Program-made: the position numbers and the translations under genes
Notes under the pieces: generated by a model
Told to the model about the DNA's origin: nothing
The model's database searches: none
The model's input: only the letters and a program-made list of their open reading frames with translations
Shown here: piece after piece, positions 45,074 through 56,530 of the stretch
Layout of the letters: the number at the start of each line of letters is the position of its first letter
How positions within the stretch are numbered: the stretch's first letter is position 1
NCBI GenBank assembly: GCA_900074885.1
Contig: FJUW01000005.1
Location: forward strand, 883,298-947,297
From: Rhynchosporium graminicola
Taxonomy: Eukaryota > Ascomycota > Leotiomycetes > Helotiales > Ploettnerulaceae
Direction of reading: 5' to 3'
DNA: 64,000 nucleotides

Positions 45074-46887
45074 ACAAGCTTCGCTTATCACTTGTACGTG
45101 ACCACGACCATGGCGTTTCTCTCCCTTTTTGTACACTGTCCTCTACTCTTCTCACATTGCACTTTTTCGTACTGCGAGTCGTGTGTTGCGATCCAAGGCG
45201 GATACACGTACATACAGACGTACATACAACGCTCTTCGAACACACTTCTTGACAACATATCGACATGGATGGCTACGGTTATGGCGTTTATGGAAGAAGG
45301 AGGGCATAATTTCGATCTTGGCTATAGTGGTATAGAAGGGTCTAAGATCACGGATTAACCGTCCTTTTCGTAGCATACTGGCAGGCTGGCTAAGTCCCTC
45401 TTCGTGGCTTGCTGCTTCATGTACCTGAAGAAGGGCAGGTTCATTGGCGTATTCAAGGACGGGTGAATTGGGACTTTCTTTTGTCGCTTAGCGACGGCTG
45501 TATTTTGCTTGCATTGCATATGGATGGAGCAGGATGGTTTTTTTGGGTTTAAATTCGGGTGCGGGTGCGGATGAGATTGTAAATCTCTGACATTGAGTAG
45601 GTAGATACCGGTCTCGCTAGCCATATCGCAACGAATGAATATATTACCTATACTATTACCATTGGCTGTGATGTGAACGTGAAAATACTATCATACCGAG
45701 CTGTGAGTATTCCATATATGGTGAGAGCGTCAAATTCGATCTTGAATCAAAAGCATCAGAGGAGGAAGAAGAAGAAGTACCGTTCCCCTGATCTAAGCGA
45801 GGTTAGTGTGTTGTCAGAGACAACCTAGCTAGCAGTCACCAGACAAGTATATCTGAACAGCTCCGCCCTAGAGTTTCTCGTGTGCCGCAGAGATCGATTC
45901 AAGTCAGATGACCCAATCCCTTCGCTTCAAAATCAAACAGTGCCGAGCAACAAACATGAAAACAAATACCCGGATAGTCGTGGAAGCTCGCCACCCATTG
46001 ACCCCCCACCCATCTTCTGATGCATCACCCGAGCTGTGAAAGTAACGGCCCCCACGTATACGCAATCTAGGCAGATAGAATTGTGCGACTTCAAACCTGG
46101 GAAAGGCTGTCCTGCCAGCTTTCGTGAGCCAGTCTTAAGAACTGGGTGATTAAGGCGGGGAGAGCTTCCTTTACACCGAGGTAGCACGAGATTGGAGAGA
46201 AGTTGAGATAGGAAGGTAGATCTGGGTGGAAACAGGGAAAGGTAAATGAAAGGGAAGGAGATGAGCTCTAGTGCTGGACAGGCGATGCCTAGTTCGATCA
46301 GACCGTGATACAGCTCTGATGTTCGTAGAAAGGGCGATAATATGCTATGTGTACTAGGAGCATGGGACATCATAAGGTTAGAATTTGGCTGGGCCGAAAC
46401 ATATCACATGCAATGTCCGAGTGATAGGTGTATTAATTTAATCAGACATTGATTGGTCCTACCAAGTAGCAATAGAAGTAAAACGGACTCCAAGTTCCCA
46501 AGACAGCTCGCCGAATCGGACAATTCTGACTCGTAGGAGTTTCAAGAAATCGCAAGCTTCCAAATGCAGTAATGTACAAACGACCAAGATGCCTTGACTA
46601 GCCCATCATGGTCACCGGCGATACCAAGCGAATGAAGGCCCAGAAGATTACAGACCAGTGTGAATAGAAATGAAGAAGGATAAGCAAGACCGGTTTTTGA
46701 ACTCCATAACCCCAATGCGTGCGTGAGCGACGGCTTAAAGTCCTGCGTAATACTGTTGTTGAATCCGTCGTCATCGACGATGTTCGGTCCATCCATGGAA
46801 TGAAAATCAGGATGGCAATAAGCGAAGTGTCCATTCCTCCACCTGAGAAGCATCACTTCTGGCCAAGCGTGCCCTCCATCTCAAGCA
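45074..46887. other. 1.8-kb region without a supportable gene
   Basis: The beginning is the MPE1 3' UTR. Open frames at 45624-45355 (-, 89 codons) and 46373-45933 (-, 146 codons) have no recognisable domain or splice structure. A GAGGAAGAAGAAGAAG purine run is at about 45762-45777. Confidence 0.45.
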
Positions 46888-47309
46888 TTACATGTACAAA
46901 TCTTTCAAGTCCTTATGAATCCCCCTATCTCCGAATAGAGCAAGCGGTGCTCCAGCTATCCGAAGGATACTGTACACAATGAGGATTAGCAAATCGAACA
47001 GAAATCTGGTAAGATTGTCGTGAAAAGAGGATGAGCAAGATGCCTCGCAAGACCTTGAGACATTGCAGAAACTACCAAAGAGTAGGCTGCACTAATACGT
47101 ACGTTGACCGGACTAGGTGGGGGTGGTGCAGGTGGTGCGTAATCATTCTCGATATCCCTCGTGACGAATGTGTATGGAGATTGAGCTTTCGTGCTCAGAT
47201 AACTGGTGAGGCACAGGTCTTGTTTTTGGCCGAATGATGAGTTGTTGAGGAGCGGAGAGCGTCGACGGGGGATGGGTGTGGTGATTTGCGTGGGGGTTTG
47301 GGAAGGCAT
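46888..47309 (-). CDS. Possible small protein, about 109 aa, two exons (tentative)
   Basis: I do not recognise the family. The frame from ATG at 47309 (A at -3) reads MPSQTPTQITTPIPRRRSPL, then QDLCLTSYLSTKAQSPYTF and a proline run PPAPPPPSP. Downstream, a separate open segment (46968-46888) reads LRIAGAPLALFGDRGIHKDL and ends DLYM-stop, directly after a good acceptor (GTGTACAG, with CTAAT upstream). The two fit in phase only with a donor at 47061 (AT|GTCTCA), giving a 92-bp intron and a hydrophobic joint ISAAYSLVVSAILRIAGAPL. The better-looking donor GTACGT at 47102 leaves the wrong phase. The weak donor is the main doubt. If right, the product is a small protein with one hydrophobic segment near the C-terminus. 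It is convergent with MPE1. Confidence 0.4.
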
Positions 47310-50300
47310 TTTGAAAGTTGGTGGAACTGTGTAAATGTTGGAGAGGGTCGTGTTTGCTGAAGGAAAGCGTTGTGTTGTGGGCAGTAAGCTTTATGAGGTT
47401 GGCTGTCACAAAGTTCCGGCTGAAGTCGATGTTAGTCATGGTGGTGTGCAGATGAGTTGCATTGCAGATACGCAGGGCTGAGATGTGTAACTCACCGAAA
47501 AGTCCGAAAGGATTCGATAGGATTTGATCGGTACAAAGGTCGTTTGTTGGTAATGAAGATTTCGGATGGATCAGGTGTTGTAGGAAGAGGTTCGATTAAG
47601 TAGGAGTTGATGGTAAAGCAAGGCAGATGTTGTCTTTGTGTAGGATCTGTTTGAAATAGAGACGGACGACACTCTTGGTAAATGCAAGAAAGTCAAGAGT
47701 TAGGGAAGAAATGGAAGTTGGAAGGTTATCTGGGACTTCTGTCTACTTGTACCTCATCTCTCCAGACCCATGTAAACGGACTATCTTATCATCCCTTTTT
47801 CAGCAGCCTGCCTCTGTATCTTGTATCCCACCCACAAAAACAAAATAAAATCATTGAGTCAAAAAAGTAAGACAGACATCCGGACCACCGCCGCCTCGGC
47901 CTTGCAAGACATCTTCCTGCATGCATCCCTGAACCAGACGCCTCAATCCCAGTCCGTTGGGCATGCCATGGGTCCTGGAATGTTCCATTTACGGGGCTGC
48001 CAGCGCTGTAATCTCGCTCCACGATCCCAGAGTCAGGGCGAGACAGACTCAGACAGGATAGGGTAGGCTCCCGTCTGCCCCGGACTCCCGACCGGTTGGC
48101 TGCCCCGGCTTTATTTGTTGCTTTTGGAAGAGGCCCGAGATGTTGGTTACAGAGTTTGAGCGAGGCGTGATAGAGTTGAAGTTGCAAAGCTTACCAAGTT
48201 TGGTGGGATCGAGTTGACGTGACAGCAAGGCATGGTTTCCTCACGTTTATGCTGCATGCGTAACTAACTATCTATCTCCGTAGTAGGCAGGTATGCAGAA
48301 GTGGCAGGTCTGGGGAAACCAGAACGTGGAATGTAACACAAGAGCTAGTGAGCCAAAACCGCCTTGCATTTTGACTCAGAATAATCTATCTGGACTAGCT
48401 TTAGACTATCAGATGGATTCGTGGGGTAAGGGGTTGGTTGATATCCAAAAGCATGGGGTAAATTATGCCGCTCTGGGATTGAATCCGCCAGTCGCCTGCC
48501 TAGCTGCAAATCCTCATCAAACCAAGCTTGCGTCTTGCACCACCTGGTTAGTGCTGGAAATGCTATGCCACTTCACCAAAGTGCATGGTATGATTATCCA
48601 TCAGTCAGATTTTGAAGATGAGATGGAAGACCATAGGATGCGAAGCCATGGGTATGTATTGACGGAGGCAGGTAAGCAGGTTTAAGGGAGCAAAAGATGA
48701 GGCGGTGAGGGGAGGTGCAGCAAGTAGGGAAAAGGCATCACATCTTCACAACACGGGTCCGTGGTATGATATGGCGGCATTACGAGTTTATGCTATTAGT
48801 GCTCTCTTTATTCGTGGGATGTCTCGATACTTGTCCCCGTCGAGCTCGTCATCTACAAGCACTATTCATGGGCCTCCGTCGAAAGCTTCGAAATGTCTCT
48901 TGAGCCGGTCTGTCTGGGGATTCGGAGGCTTATGGCACGGCGTGGGGGTGTGGAGGTGGAGATGGAAAACGGAACTTGATCATCCAGGAGCCGAATTAAG
49001 GCAGGAAGTGACAACTCAGCTGGGAATAGAGATAACCTCACAGCCTATCGAAGCTAAGCCCAGCCACGATTTAAGCATTCGTCATATGCTGTACAGTTGC
49101 AAGTAGGAATGATGATAAGTAAAAGGTGAAGGTCGATGAAACGAGATACACTTTACTCCCATCGAGATCCCGTACAGCCAGCCGTAGGTACTACCTTCTG
49201 CTCCCGTTGGCGAAGACATGACAACGCAACGTTTCATATCAGATGGAACGGTAGGTACCTAGGTAACCTTCCGCGGCCTATATCCACACCTGAATGCTTA
49301 TCATACGCTCGCTACTTGACTTCGTACATAATATGACCAATCGTAGTGTTAGGTGTCATAATGCCATATTACACTTACTCAGCCTGCATTGACGAGCCCA
49401 AGCGAGGCCCGAACCGAGACGAAAAAGTAGAAGCAGTGAGAAGGCAAAGCGTGTGAGTTATATCTGGATTGCAAGTATAGTATCTCTCACCTGGTTCATC
49501 CGATCCCGAGCAACTTTACAAACGACAGAGCAATAGTAACTCTACGATAATACCTCTCCAATGAACAAAAGCAGGTAAGCTGACAGAGCGAATAAGTGGT
49601 TTGCGCAATTGCCGTAGCGGAAATAAGTCAGTCACCGTCAGCTTCAACGATGTAATTCCTACTGATACCTACTGGTCATTCCGCTGCCCTTTTCGAATCA
49701 ACGAATCTATCACTGATTGTACATTCGATCAGGATACCGGGGTTTCGGAAACAGATATTATCATATTCTTAATCTAGTTCTAAAGGCAAGCCACATACGA
49801 AGATGACCATCATTATTATTGTGGTTCCGGCATACAGAGGTGTCCCTAAATGCATAAATTGTCTCATGCACCCCAGCTTTTAGATCAAATAAGCCTGAAA
49901 TCCTTTTCGGCCTCCGAATTCCCCACAATAATTGGCGGCGGCACTTACAGAATATATCCAGATTTCACACCGATGGCTGGCCATCATCGTGACGTTCGGA
50001 TGATTATCACACACATTGAATGAGATGAATCAAAATCCTAGTGCAGGTACGTTTACGAAAGAGCCTGAGTATGTACCCGTCTTTCCAACTCTTCTTCCCT
50101 CTTCCCTCTTCCCTCGCTCCCTTTCTTCAATCCATCCGTCCTAAGCCACGATACAGCATACATGAGAGACTGCATCATCAATTCATCCTTTCTTTCCCCT
50201 CGAACCCAAGACAACTTCTCCGGCAATTACCATTCAATTGCTTCCGAAGTTGAAAAAGCAAAGAAAAGACACAATCCCTAGCAACAAAATCGCAAGCTCC

Positions 50301-50749
50301 AAGGCCGTAAGCTTATCCACCATTCATTCTCGGAAGTTTGCGAGTCTGCCGGTAGGCTGTTTCCTCCCGCGCAGATCAGGGGGTAAGCGGAGAAGCTGGG
50401 GTAGTGTGCCGTACTATACCATACGTATGCGGCGTGGCGCTTGTGTGTTGTCCTCGCCAGCGGTTTGTGGAGATGGCTGGTATCGTTTTTGCCAACAACG
50501 ACAGTATGGTACATGTGTCGTATGCGGATGTCCCGTGAATTCCATGCCGTGCGTCGTTGCACTTAGGCTTCGGATTTACGTATTGGGTGGCGTGTGCTTG
50601 GACTAACGAGTCGTGGCAGATCACCCAGATACTTCGTCTGGTTGGGCACGAAGATGTAAATACATGTTCTGCCTGGAAAGCTCCATTCAGTGTTGATGCT
50701 AGAGGAAAGATCATGGGAGGAGCCCGCTGGTCACTTACGGTGATCTATT
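47310..50749. other. 3.4-kb region without a supportable gene
   Basis: Open frames of up to 133 codons (48187-47789 on the minus strand; 48293-48685 and 48705-49106 on the plus strand) overlap or abut without domains, plausible starts or introns. CT-rich runs occur at about 50085-50130. Composition is ordinary here; the sharp change to CpA-poor, TpA-rich sequence begins only after 50.9 kb. Confidence 0.45.
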
Positions 50750-50942
50750 TGTTGGTCCATAGTCACGTGTTAGTCGAGTATCTGCGCCGGGGTTTAGCCG
50801 GCCGGATATATCTCCCTTACGGAGTCTCGACTACCTAGGAAAACCAGCTACGATACAACAGATAATACTACTACTATTATCACTATACTTTAGCTCACGC
50901 AGACTACTTGATTGTACGTACTACGACAGAGTGATACTAACA
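50750..50942 (-). mobile_element. LTR of the same family as the solo LTR at 30.2 kb, 193 bp, inverted
   Basis: Reverse-complemented, this copy aligns end to end with 30211-30403 and has the same length. It keeps the TGTTGGTCC and (mutated) ATACTAACA ends. Many differences are transitions, for example GTGGTACC to GTGATACT at the inner end, consistent with RIP. The flanks (CTATT and TTAAT) do not form a target duplication, so it is unlikely to be a simple solo LTR. It lies exactly at the border of the transposon block and is probably the terminal LTR of the copia element that follows; that link is inferred. Confidence 0.82.
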
Positions 50943-51190
50943 TTAATTAATAGACGTATAGATCATTTCACTCTTTAAAAGCAGTTAAATTCTTAGATTC
51001 TAAGAATTCCGACTACTGAAAAGAGCGCGCTAGTAAATCTTAAAGAGTAGAGATATCTACTACGGTAATAGCTCAAGTACTAGAGAAGATACGGTCTTTT
51101 CTATACTATTTGACTTGAATTACTAAGATAATTTGCCTGGATTCTACCTGCGACACGGTTAAAGGATTCGAATTCTAGTATATTATACTA

Positions 51191-51243
51191 CTATTACCTT
51201 CTACGTACCTACCTTCTACATACCTACCTTCTACGTACTTCGA
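51191..51243. repeat. Short tandem repeat, about 15-bp unit
   Basis: Three copies of a CCTTCTACRTACYT unit follow each other before the gag region of copia element 1. They lie in what would be its leader. Confidence 0.55.
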
Positions 51244-52182
51244 TTACTACCGCAACCCGACTTCAAAGAACGCGCTTTTAAGTTACGCCGAAAACTCGAA
51301 GTCAAAACTTGAACGCGCTACGCTAGCGCTTCCTACTACTATATAACACTTAAGAATAACTCTATAACTACTATTCTAAATAACCTCGGAATAGTACTAA
51401 AACACTCATACGAATTAGACCTTTAATATAGTAAGAGATAATAATACTACCGAAGGTAGTGCTCCCGGTAGTGCTCCCGATATACCTGCCGGTAAGGACC
51501 TACTAGAACCGGAGACTATACGGAAATAGGAAGAAGGTCTTATTAGATAAATTAAGAGCTCCGACTATATAGATAGACCCCTATACTCCTTATTTAAGGA
51601 GATCTACGAAAGTTAGATAGTAGACTCTTTCAAGTCTATTAAGAAATCGTTAAATAATAACCTCATATTCACCTTACGTACTAAAGGCGTATTTATCGAA
51701 GAAGGCGACGAACCTGCGCAGGAGCTATATAAGCTTCTATATACTCAATAGAATACTATACGTAATAGTTAGACCTTAAAGGAACTAGAGAGTATAAAAG
51801 AAGAAAAGATACTCTCTAAATAACTATAGTATATAGTATTAAACCTACTAGTACTAGAGAAGCAGATATCTGCGTAGTAATAGCGAGATAAGAGAGAGAA
51901 AGAGATAATAAATAATATAGCTACTTAATAAGACGAGTTAGAGTATAAGAGATTAAAGAAAGAGTTCTATAGACTATAATAAAGACGCTATATTATACTC
52001 GGCTTACTTCTTATTAGCGAATTCGACTTTAATAAAGAATACTACGAACCTCTATAATAAGACCGAGATTCTACCGAAGGAGTATAGTAATATAAAGAGA
52101 CTTCCTCTAACTAGAATAGAGAAGAGTAGCGATACTATAGAAAGCGTATACCGAAGAATACGGGGAGTAGAGGAGGAGGAGC

Positions 52183-52295
52183 TAGAAGAGGAGGAAGCTA
52201 CTAAGGAGGAGATAGCTACTAAGGAGGAGAAAGCTACTAAGGAGGAGGAGGAGGAGGAGGAGATAGCTACTAAGGAACTAGAGGAGGAGAAGGAG
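52183..52295 (+). repeat. Gag minisatellite (GCTACTAAGGAGGAGATA unit)
   Basis: Three to four imperfect copies of an 18-bp unit plus a run of GGA triplets encode Gly-Gly-(Asp/Glu)-Ser-Tyr-stop-type repeats in copia element 1. The stops were probably Gln. The pattern resembles an RGG/GGSY-type RNA-binding tail. Confidence 0.65.
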
Positions 52296-54121
52296 AGTAT
52301 TATAATATAATATAGAAGGAGAAGGAGAAGTCGTATAGAAAGGAGATCGCTAGCTTCTCTTATATATTTCCAGAAGAGATGAAATTCAAGGGAGATAGAG
52401 ATAGCTTTAGTAGTAAGGTCAGAATATTCTATAATACCTACTTAAGAGCCGAGATTCCACCGGAGGAGTATAGTAAGGCGTTTCTATTAATACTGAAAGG
52501 CGCTGCTCTCTAATACTACTATTACGGTCTGAATAGTATCCTTAGAACCTCTTTTATTATTAAATTCGATACTATACTAAAGAATATAATAGATTAGTTT
52601 AAGAGTAAGGAGTTTAGCAGATCTTTACTAACTATATGGAACCTTCTTACTCTTAAATCGATTAAGGAGAAGAACCCTAGAAAGACGACTTTAGAATACT
52701 TTAATATACTCTCTACGCAGATTAGAGAGCTATATTATAGTATACCTTTTGAATTACGCTATAAGAAGTTCGTTATAAATAAGATTATTACTACTTACTA
52801 AAGCTTAGAAGCTTACTAAATTACTCTAGCTTAACTTATAACTTCTACTGAAAAGATAATTATTTCTATCAGAACCTCTATTGTTAACTACGAGCACGTA
52901 TACCTTATAACTAGTACTACTTTCTATACTAATCGAAAATTCCGAAGCGATTCCGATAAAAGATAAGTATACGGAGAGAAGGGAGATAGTAAAGGGCGAT
53001 TCAGAATATAAGGAGAGAAGAAGATAAATATAATAGATAAGGAAAGTAACGCTAAGAAGTACTAAGTATATAATACTACAGATTATATATCCTTCGACTA
53101 TATAGTAGAAGAAAGAGAGAAGGCTAAGGAGAAGTTTAAAGCGAAGAACTCTTCTAAGTTTAAAAGCAACTTTAGAAGAGTCTTTAAGAAAGTATATAGA
53201 TAATACGTTATAGAGTATAAGGGTATAGAAGACGAGTATATAGCTATTGCCTTTACCTTATATGAAGCCGGGAGCGATATAGACTATAATTCCGACGCTT
53301 AGCCGGAAGCTCTATTTATAACTTCTATAGGACTTATCTTAGTAGCAGCCGTATAGCTAATAACAGAAACCCTAGTAAATATAGCTTTTAAATACCTATT
53401 AGATACTACCGAAGAAGCTATAGAAGAGAACCTGACCGCAGAGATAATAATAAGTAGCTCCCGATATAATTCGTCAGTTTTTCATAGAATTATAATTAAT
53501 ACTAGAGCAGTAAAGGTATCTATAGTAGGTAAAGGTCAATACGAAGCCTATAAGGCTCTATATAAGGCTGAACTCTTACCTTCCCGTGGAATAAATATTA
53601 AATTCGGTATTAGTAAGACTACTTCTATTAGTATAATAATTATACCTTCTCTAATTAGAAAGATCTAATTTGAGGTTATAGCTATAGATACCCCGTTTCT
53701 ACTCTATTTAGACGATATAGATAAGCTCAGAGTTATATTAGATAATCTTCATAACGTACTCGTTATGTTATAGGGAGATATACTAGTTATACGGAGATTC
53801 GGCTACCTCTTCTTACTTTAGAAGGAGTTACTTAAGACGTATATTATAGAGTGCTTCTAGTCGAATACGAGAGTACTTACGGAGACGGATTTACGTCGAC
53901 TTTACTACCGATTCGGATACCCTTTAGTAAGAAAGCTGGAAGATTTACTATAATAGGCCGGTTATAAGTATAACTCAGGGGTACTAAAGGAGCTTACTAA
54001 GCTCTATAAGTACTACTAGCTATACGGAAGATCGCTAGGCAGATTCAAGTTCAAGCTCTACGATACTAATAATATACACTTCAATTACGAAATAGTGATC
54101 GATATTATATAACTAGATAGT

Positions 54122-54289
54122 TGTTACGGGTGAGCAACGCGTACGCAGATAGTCAAGTGTAGTATTCAAGAAGTTCGATACAGGAGAGAGTTAGGTTCTA
54201 GCCTAGCTCCGAAGGAAAACATGCGGGTGCCGCTAGGCTTAGTAAGCATAGGTATCGCCGGTGCTTAATCCTGGGGCTCGCCCCTTACA
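54122..54289. mobile_element. Nested solo LTR, 168 bp, with perfect 5-bp target duplication
   Basis: The element begins TGTTACGGGTGAGC and ends GCTCGCCCCTTACA. It is flanked on both sides by ATAGT (54117-54121 and 54290-54294). It interrupts the integrase of copia element 1. Its base composition is plainly less AT-rich, with CpA and TpG retained, so it either arrived after RIP or was too short to be targeted. No internal element sequence is present. Confidence 0.9.
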
Positions 54290-56330
54290 ATAGTCGGCAA
54301 GTCTTATATATAGTCGACTAAGGTACTACCTTTCAGAATAGAGGTTTTCTTACTAATATATCTACAGAATACGTATAGAACCGATTTAAGCAGGTATAGA
54401 TAGATACCTACCTTAGACTACCGGATTTTATTATTATAGATATAAGTATATAATTTAAATTAAAAGAATTCGTATAGAGTGCTAAGATAGAAGGTTCTAT
54501 AGTTAAAGTTATACCTATAGAGGCTTACTACTCTATTAGTAAGGTAGAGAGATACTACGGCCCTCTAAAGAGAGCTTATACGATAATTCGTAAGGAATTA
54601 CCATACCTTAGTTAAGATATAGTACTATAGATAGTATTCTATGTAATTAATTATATTTCTAGACTTAGTGGAATTATACTTATTTTACTAGTATTTAGAG
54701 TATATCCTAGAATAGTAGAGATAGATATACTTTCGCTATTAGTCTCCTAACGAGCTACTACACTTCATAAGGCTATAGAAGAGATTCGTAAACTATAGAG
54801 TCGTCGGCAAGTTAATAATACCCTGAATACTCGAAATGGACTTAGTTCTATAGTAGTAAGAGACTTTCTATTGAACTCTCTAGTACTAGTTTAGAGAGAG
54901 AAAGGCTTCTAGGATAGACTTTAGCTACTTATTTCTATAGATAGAGAGAACTACGTAGTAGAAATCGATAGCGGACTAATAACCTTTCGCTCTATATCGA
55001 TTAAACTATAGTACGAAGAAGATATCGATTCTAACGAACTAGAGAGTATTATACCTGAAATTATACTCTTACTACCTCTTGTCTTACTCCTAGGAGTACT
55101 ATTACTTAGTACTACTAAGTTAAATCGACTTATACTAGTACTAAAGAAGTAACCTCATCGAGATCGACGAAAGCTAATTCGATTTAGAGATAATAATATT
55201 AAAGTTTACTTGAATTATATAGATGAATTATTCATTAGTTTCCTAGTAGTAGAACCTTAATACGCTATATTAAGACGTAAGGAGATTAATAGTTTAATCG
55301 CTATAGGGATCTTTGAATTAGTCTATAAAGATAAATTACTAGCCGGAGCTAGGGTCTTTAACGCTAAATTTATCGACTAGATAAAATTTAAGAGTATATA
55401 GAAGGCTTACGAGAAGTCTAGACTAGTTATATAGGCGTATAACGACTCTAGAAAGAACTAAGTACTTACTATATCACTAACTATTCAATAAGTCAGCTAA
55501 CGACTACTACTAGTATACGCAGTTATATACCCTAAGTTTAAGGTATATAGCCGTGATATTATATAAGCTTATACTCAGTCTACGTTATACCTAATACGTG
55601 ACTTCTTCGTATACTCTCTAAAGGAGATTCTAGCTTAGCTATATTAGTTTTTGCGGTACGTTAGGCCTATATATAGTATACTAGAATCAGCGAACTATTA
55701 GTTTAGTATATACTATAGACATAAGGTTAAGAAGCTCTATATAGTACTATCGACGTTCGACACGTATTTACTATCTGTTTCAGGTGAAGCTAGTATAGGA
55801 GCTTTTAGTCTTCAGATTAATAATACTTTCTTCGTTAGTAATAAGACCTTTATAGACGCAGAAGAGAGAGAGCTATAGAAAGCCGGATTTAAGTCGAACG
55901 AGAGAGAATAGTTAATTACTTTATACCTAATTAACTTTAATAGAGGTTATATTACCTTAGAAACTAATAGCTCTATTCGACTATCTTAATAATCGTATAA
56001 TAAGACATTAAGAATAATTAAGAAGGAACTAGTTAATCTTACTAACTCCTATGGAGGTATATAATAAGGTCTTACCTAAATCAAGCAATTTACTGCCTAG
56101 AGAGCTAGAGGTTTATACCTAGTAACTGTTTCTCAGCCGGAAGTATCGTTTAATATCTCTTTTACTACTTAAACTATAAATCCGATAGAGAAAGACTTTA
56201 AGCTCTTAAATAAGAGAATCTTATAGTAAAAGCTTAACTATAGTAAAAGTCTCTAATACGTTAAATTAGATAAGAAGTCTCTTAAACTCGTCGTATTTAC
56301 TAATAGTTTATTTACTAATTTAAAAGACTT

Positions 56331-56516
56331 TGTTGCGAGGATATGGGTCTTGGCATGGATCAGGTGACTGTAGTCACGTGCATGGTCCGTGCGGATATTC
56401 CTAGATAATATCTTCTGTCGACTCTCTATAGTAATTAGAACTGTAATACAACTAATAATATTCATATGATTACTACCTCTATGCTTTACTCTGAAGATCA
56501 ACGTAACCTTGCGATA
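56331..56516 (+). mobile_element. Probable 5' LTR of a second retrotransposon, about 186 bp
   Basis: It starts TGTTGCGAGG immediately where the RNase H of copia element 1 breaks off and ends CCTTGCGATA, next to a primer-binding-like sequence. The ends are imperfect inverted repeats once C-to-T mutation of a terminal CA is allowed. No matching 3' LTR was found by eye after 61.5 kb, so its assignment to copia element 2 is uncertain. Confidence 0.6.
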
Positions 56517-56530
56517 GGTTATGAGCCCCG
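56517..56530 (+). other. Putative primer-binding site, half-tRNA(iMet) type
   Basis: GGTTATGAGCCCCG is complementary to what is expected of the anticodon stem-loop of initiator methionine tRNA (containing CAUAACC). Copia elements often prime from an internally cut tRNA of this kind. Its place directly after the proposed LTR supports both calls. Confidence 0.6.

Larger units (their letters stand above)
50943..56330 (+). pseudogene. Dead Ty1/copia retrotransposon 1 (gag-PR-IN-RT, truncated in RNase H)
   Basis: Read through stops, the + strand shows copia order. A gag-like region (about 51.4-53.2 kb) includes a Gly/Ser-Tyr-rich repeat and FPEEMKFKGDRDSF...VRIFYNTYL. The protease region is at about 53.48-53.7 kb, then GAG-pre-integrase (LRRLYYRFGYPLVRKLEDLL, about 53.9 kb). 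The integrase core is split by a solo LTR: NYEIVIDII before it and ERYYGPLKRAYTIIRKELPY after. Reverse transcriptase follows at about 55.2-55.9 kb (AGARVFNAKFID, KAYEKSRLVI, YAVIYPKFKVYSRDI). RNase H starts KLVVFTNSLFTNLKDF and stops abruptly at 56330. The protease active site reads INTRA instead of IDTGA, two G-to-A changes. There are in-frame stops throughout, so it cannot be expressed. Lineage differs from the copia element downstream. Confidence 0.85.

Noticed and set aside
45355..45624. 89-codon minus frame after MPE1
   Set aside because: The C-terminal half looks mildly protein-like but there is no recognised family, and it overlaps the likely MPE1 3' flank.
45933..46373. 146-codon minus frame
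   Set aside because: No domain, hydrophobic and basic runs in no ordered pattern, no supporting introns; most likely chance in non-coding DNA.
48293..49106. Two consecutive + frames of 130 and 133 codons
   Set aside because: They are in different frames, joining them needs unsupported introns, and neither has recognisable features.
56253..56501. 82-codon minus frame in the RIP block
   Set aside because: It spans the junction between copia 1 RNase H and the next LTR on the antisense strand; a chance open frame.
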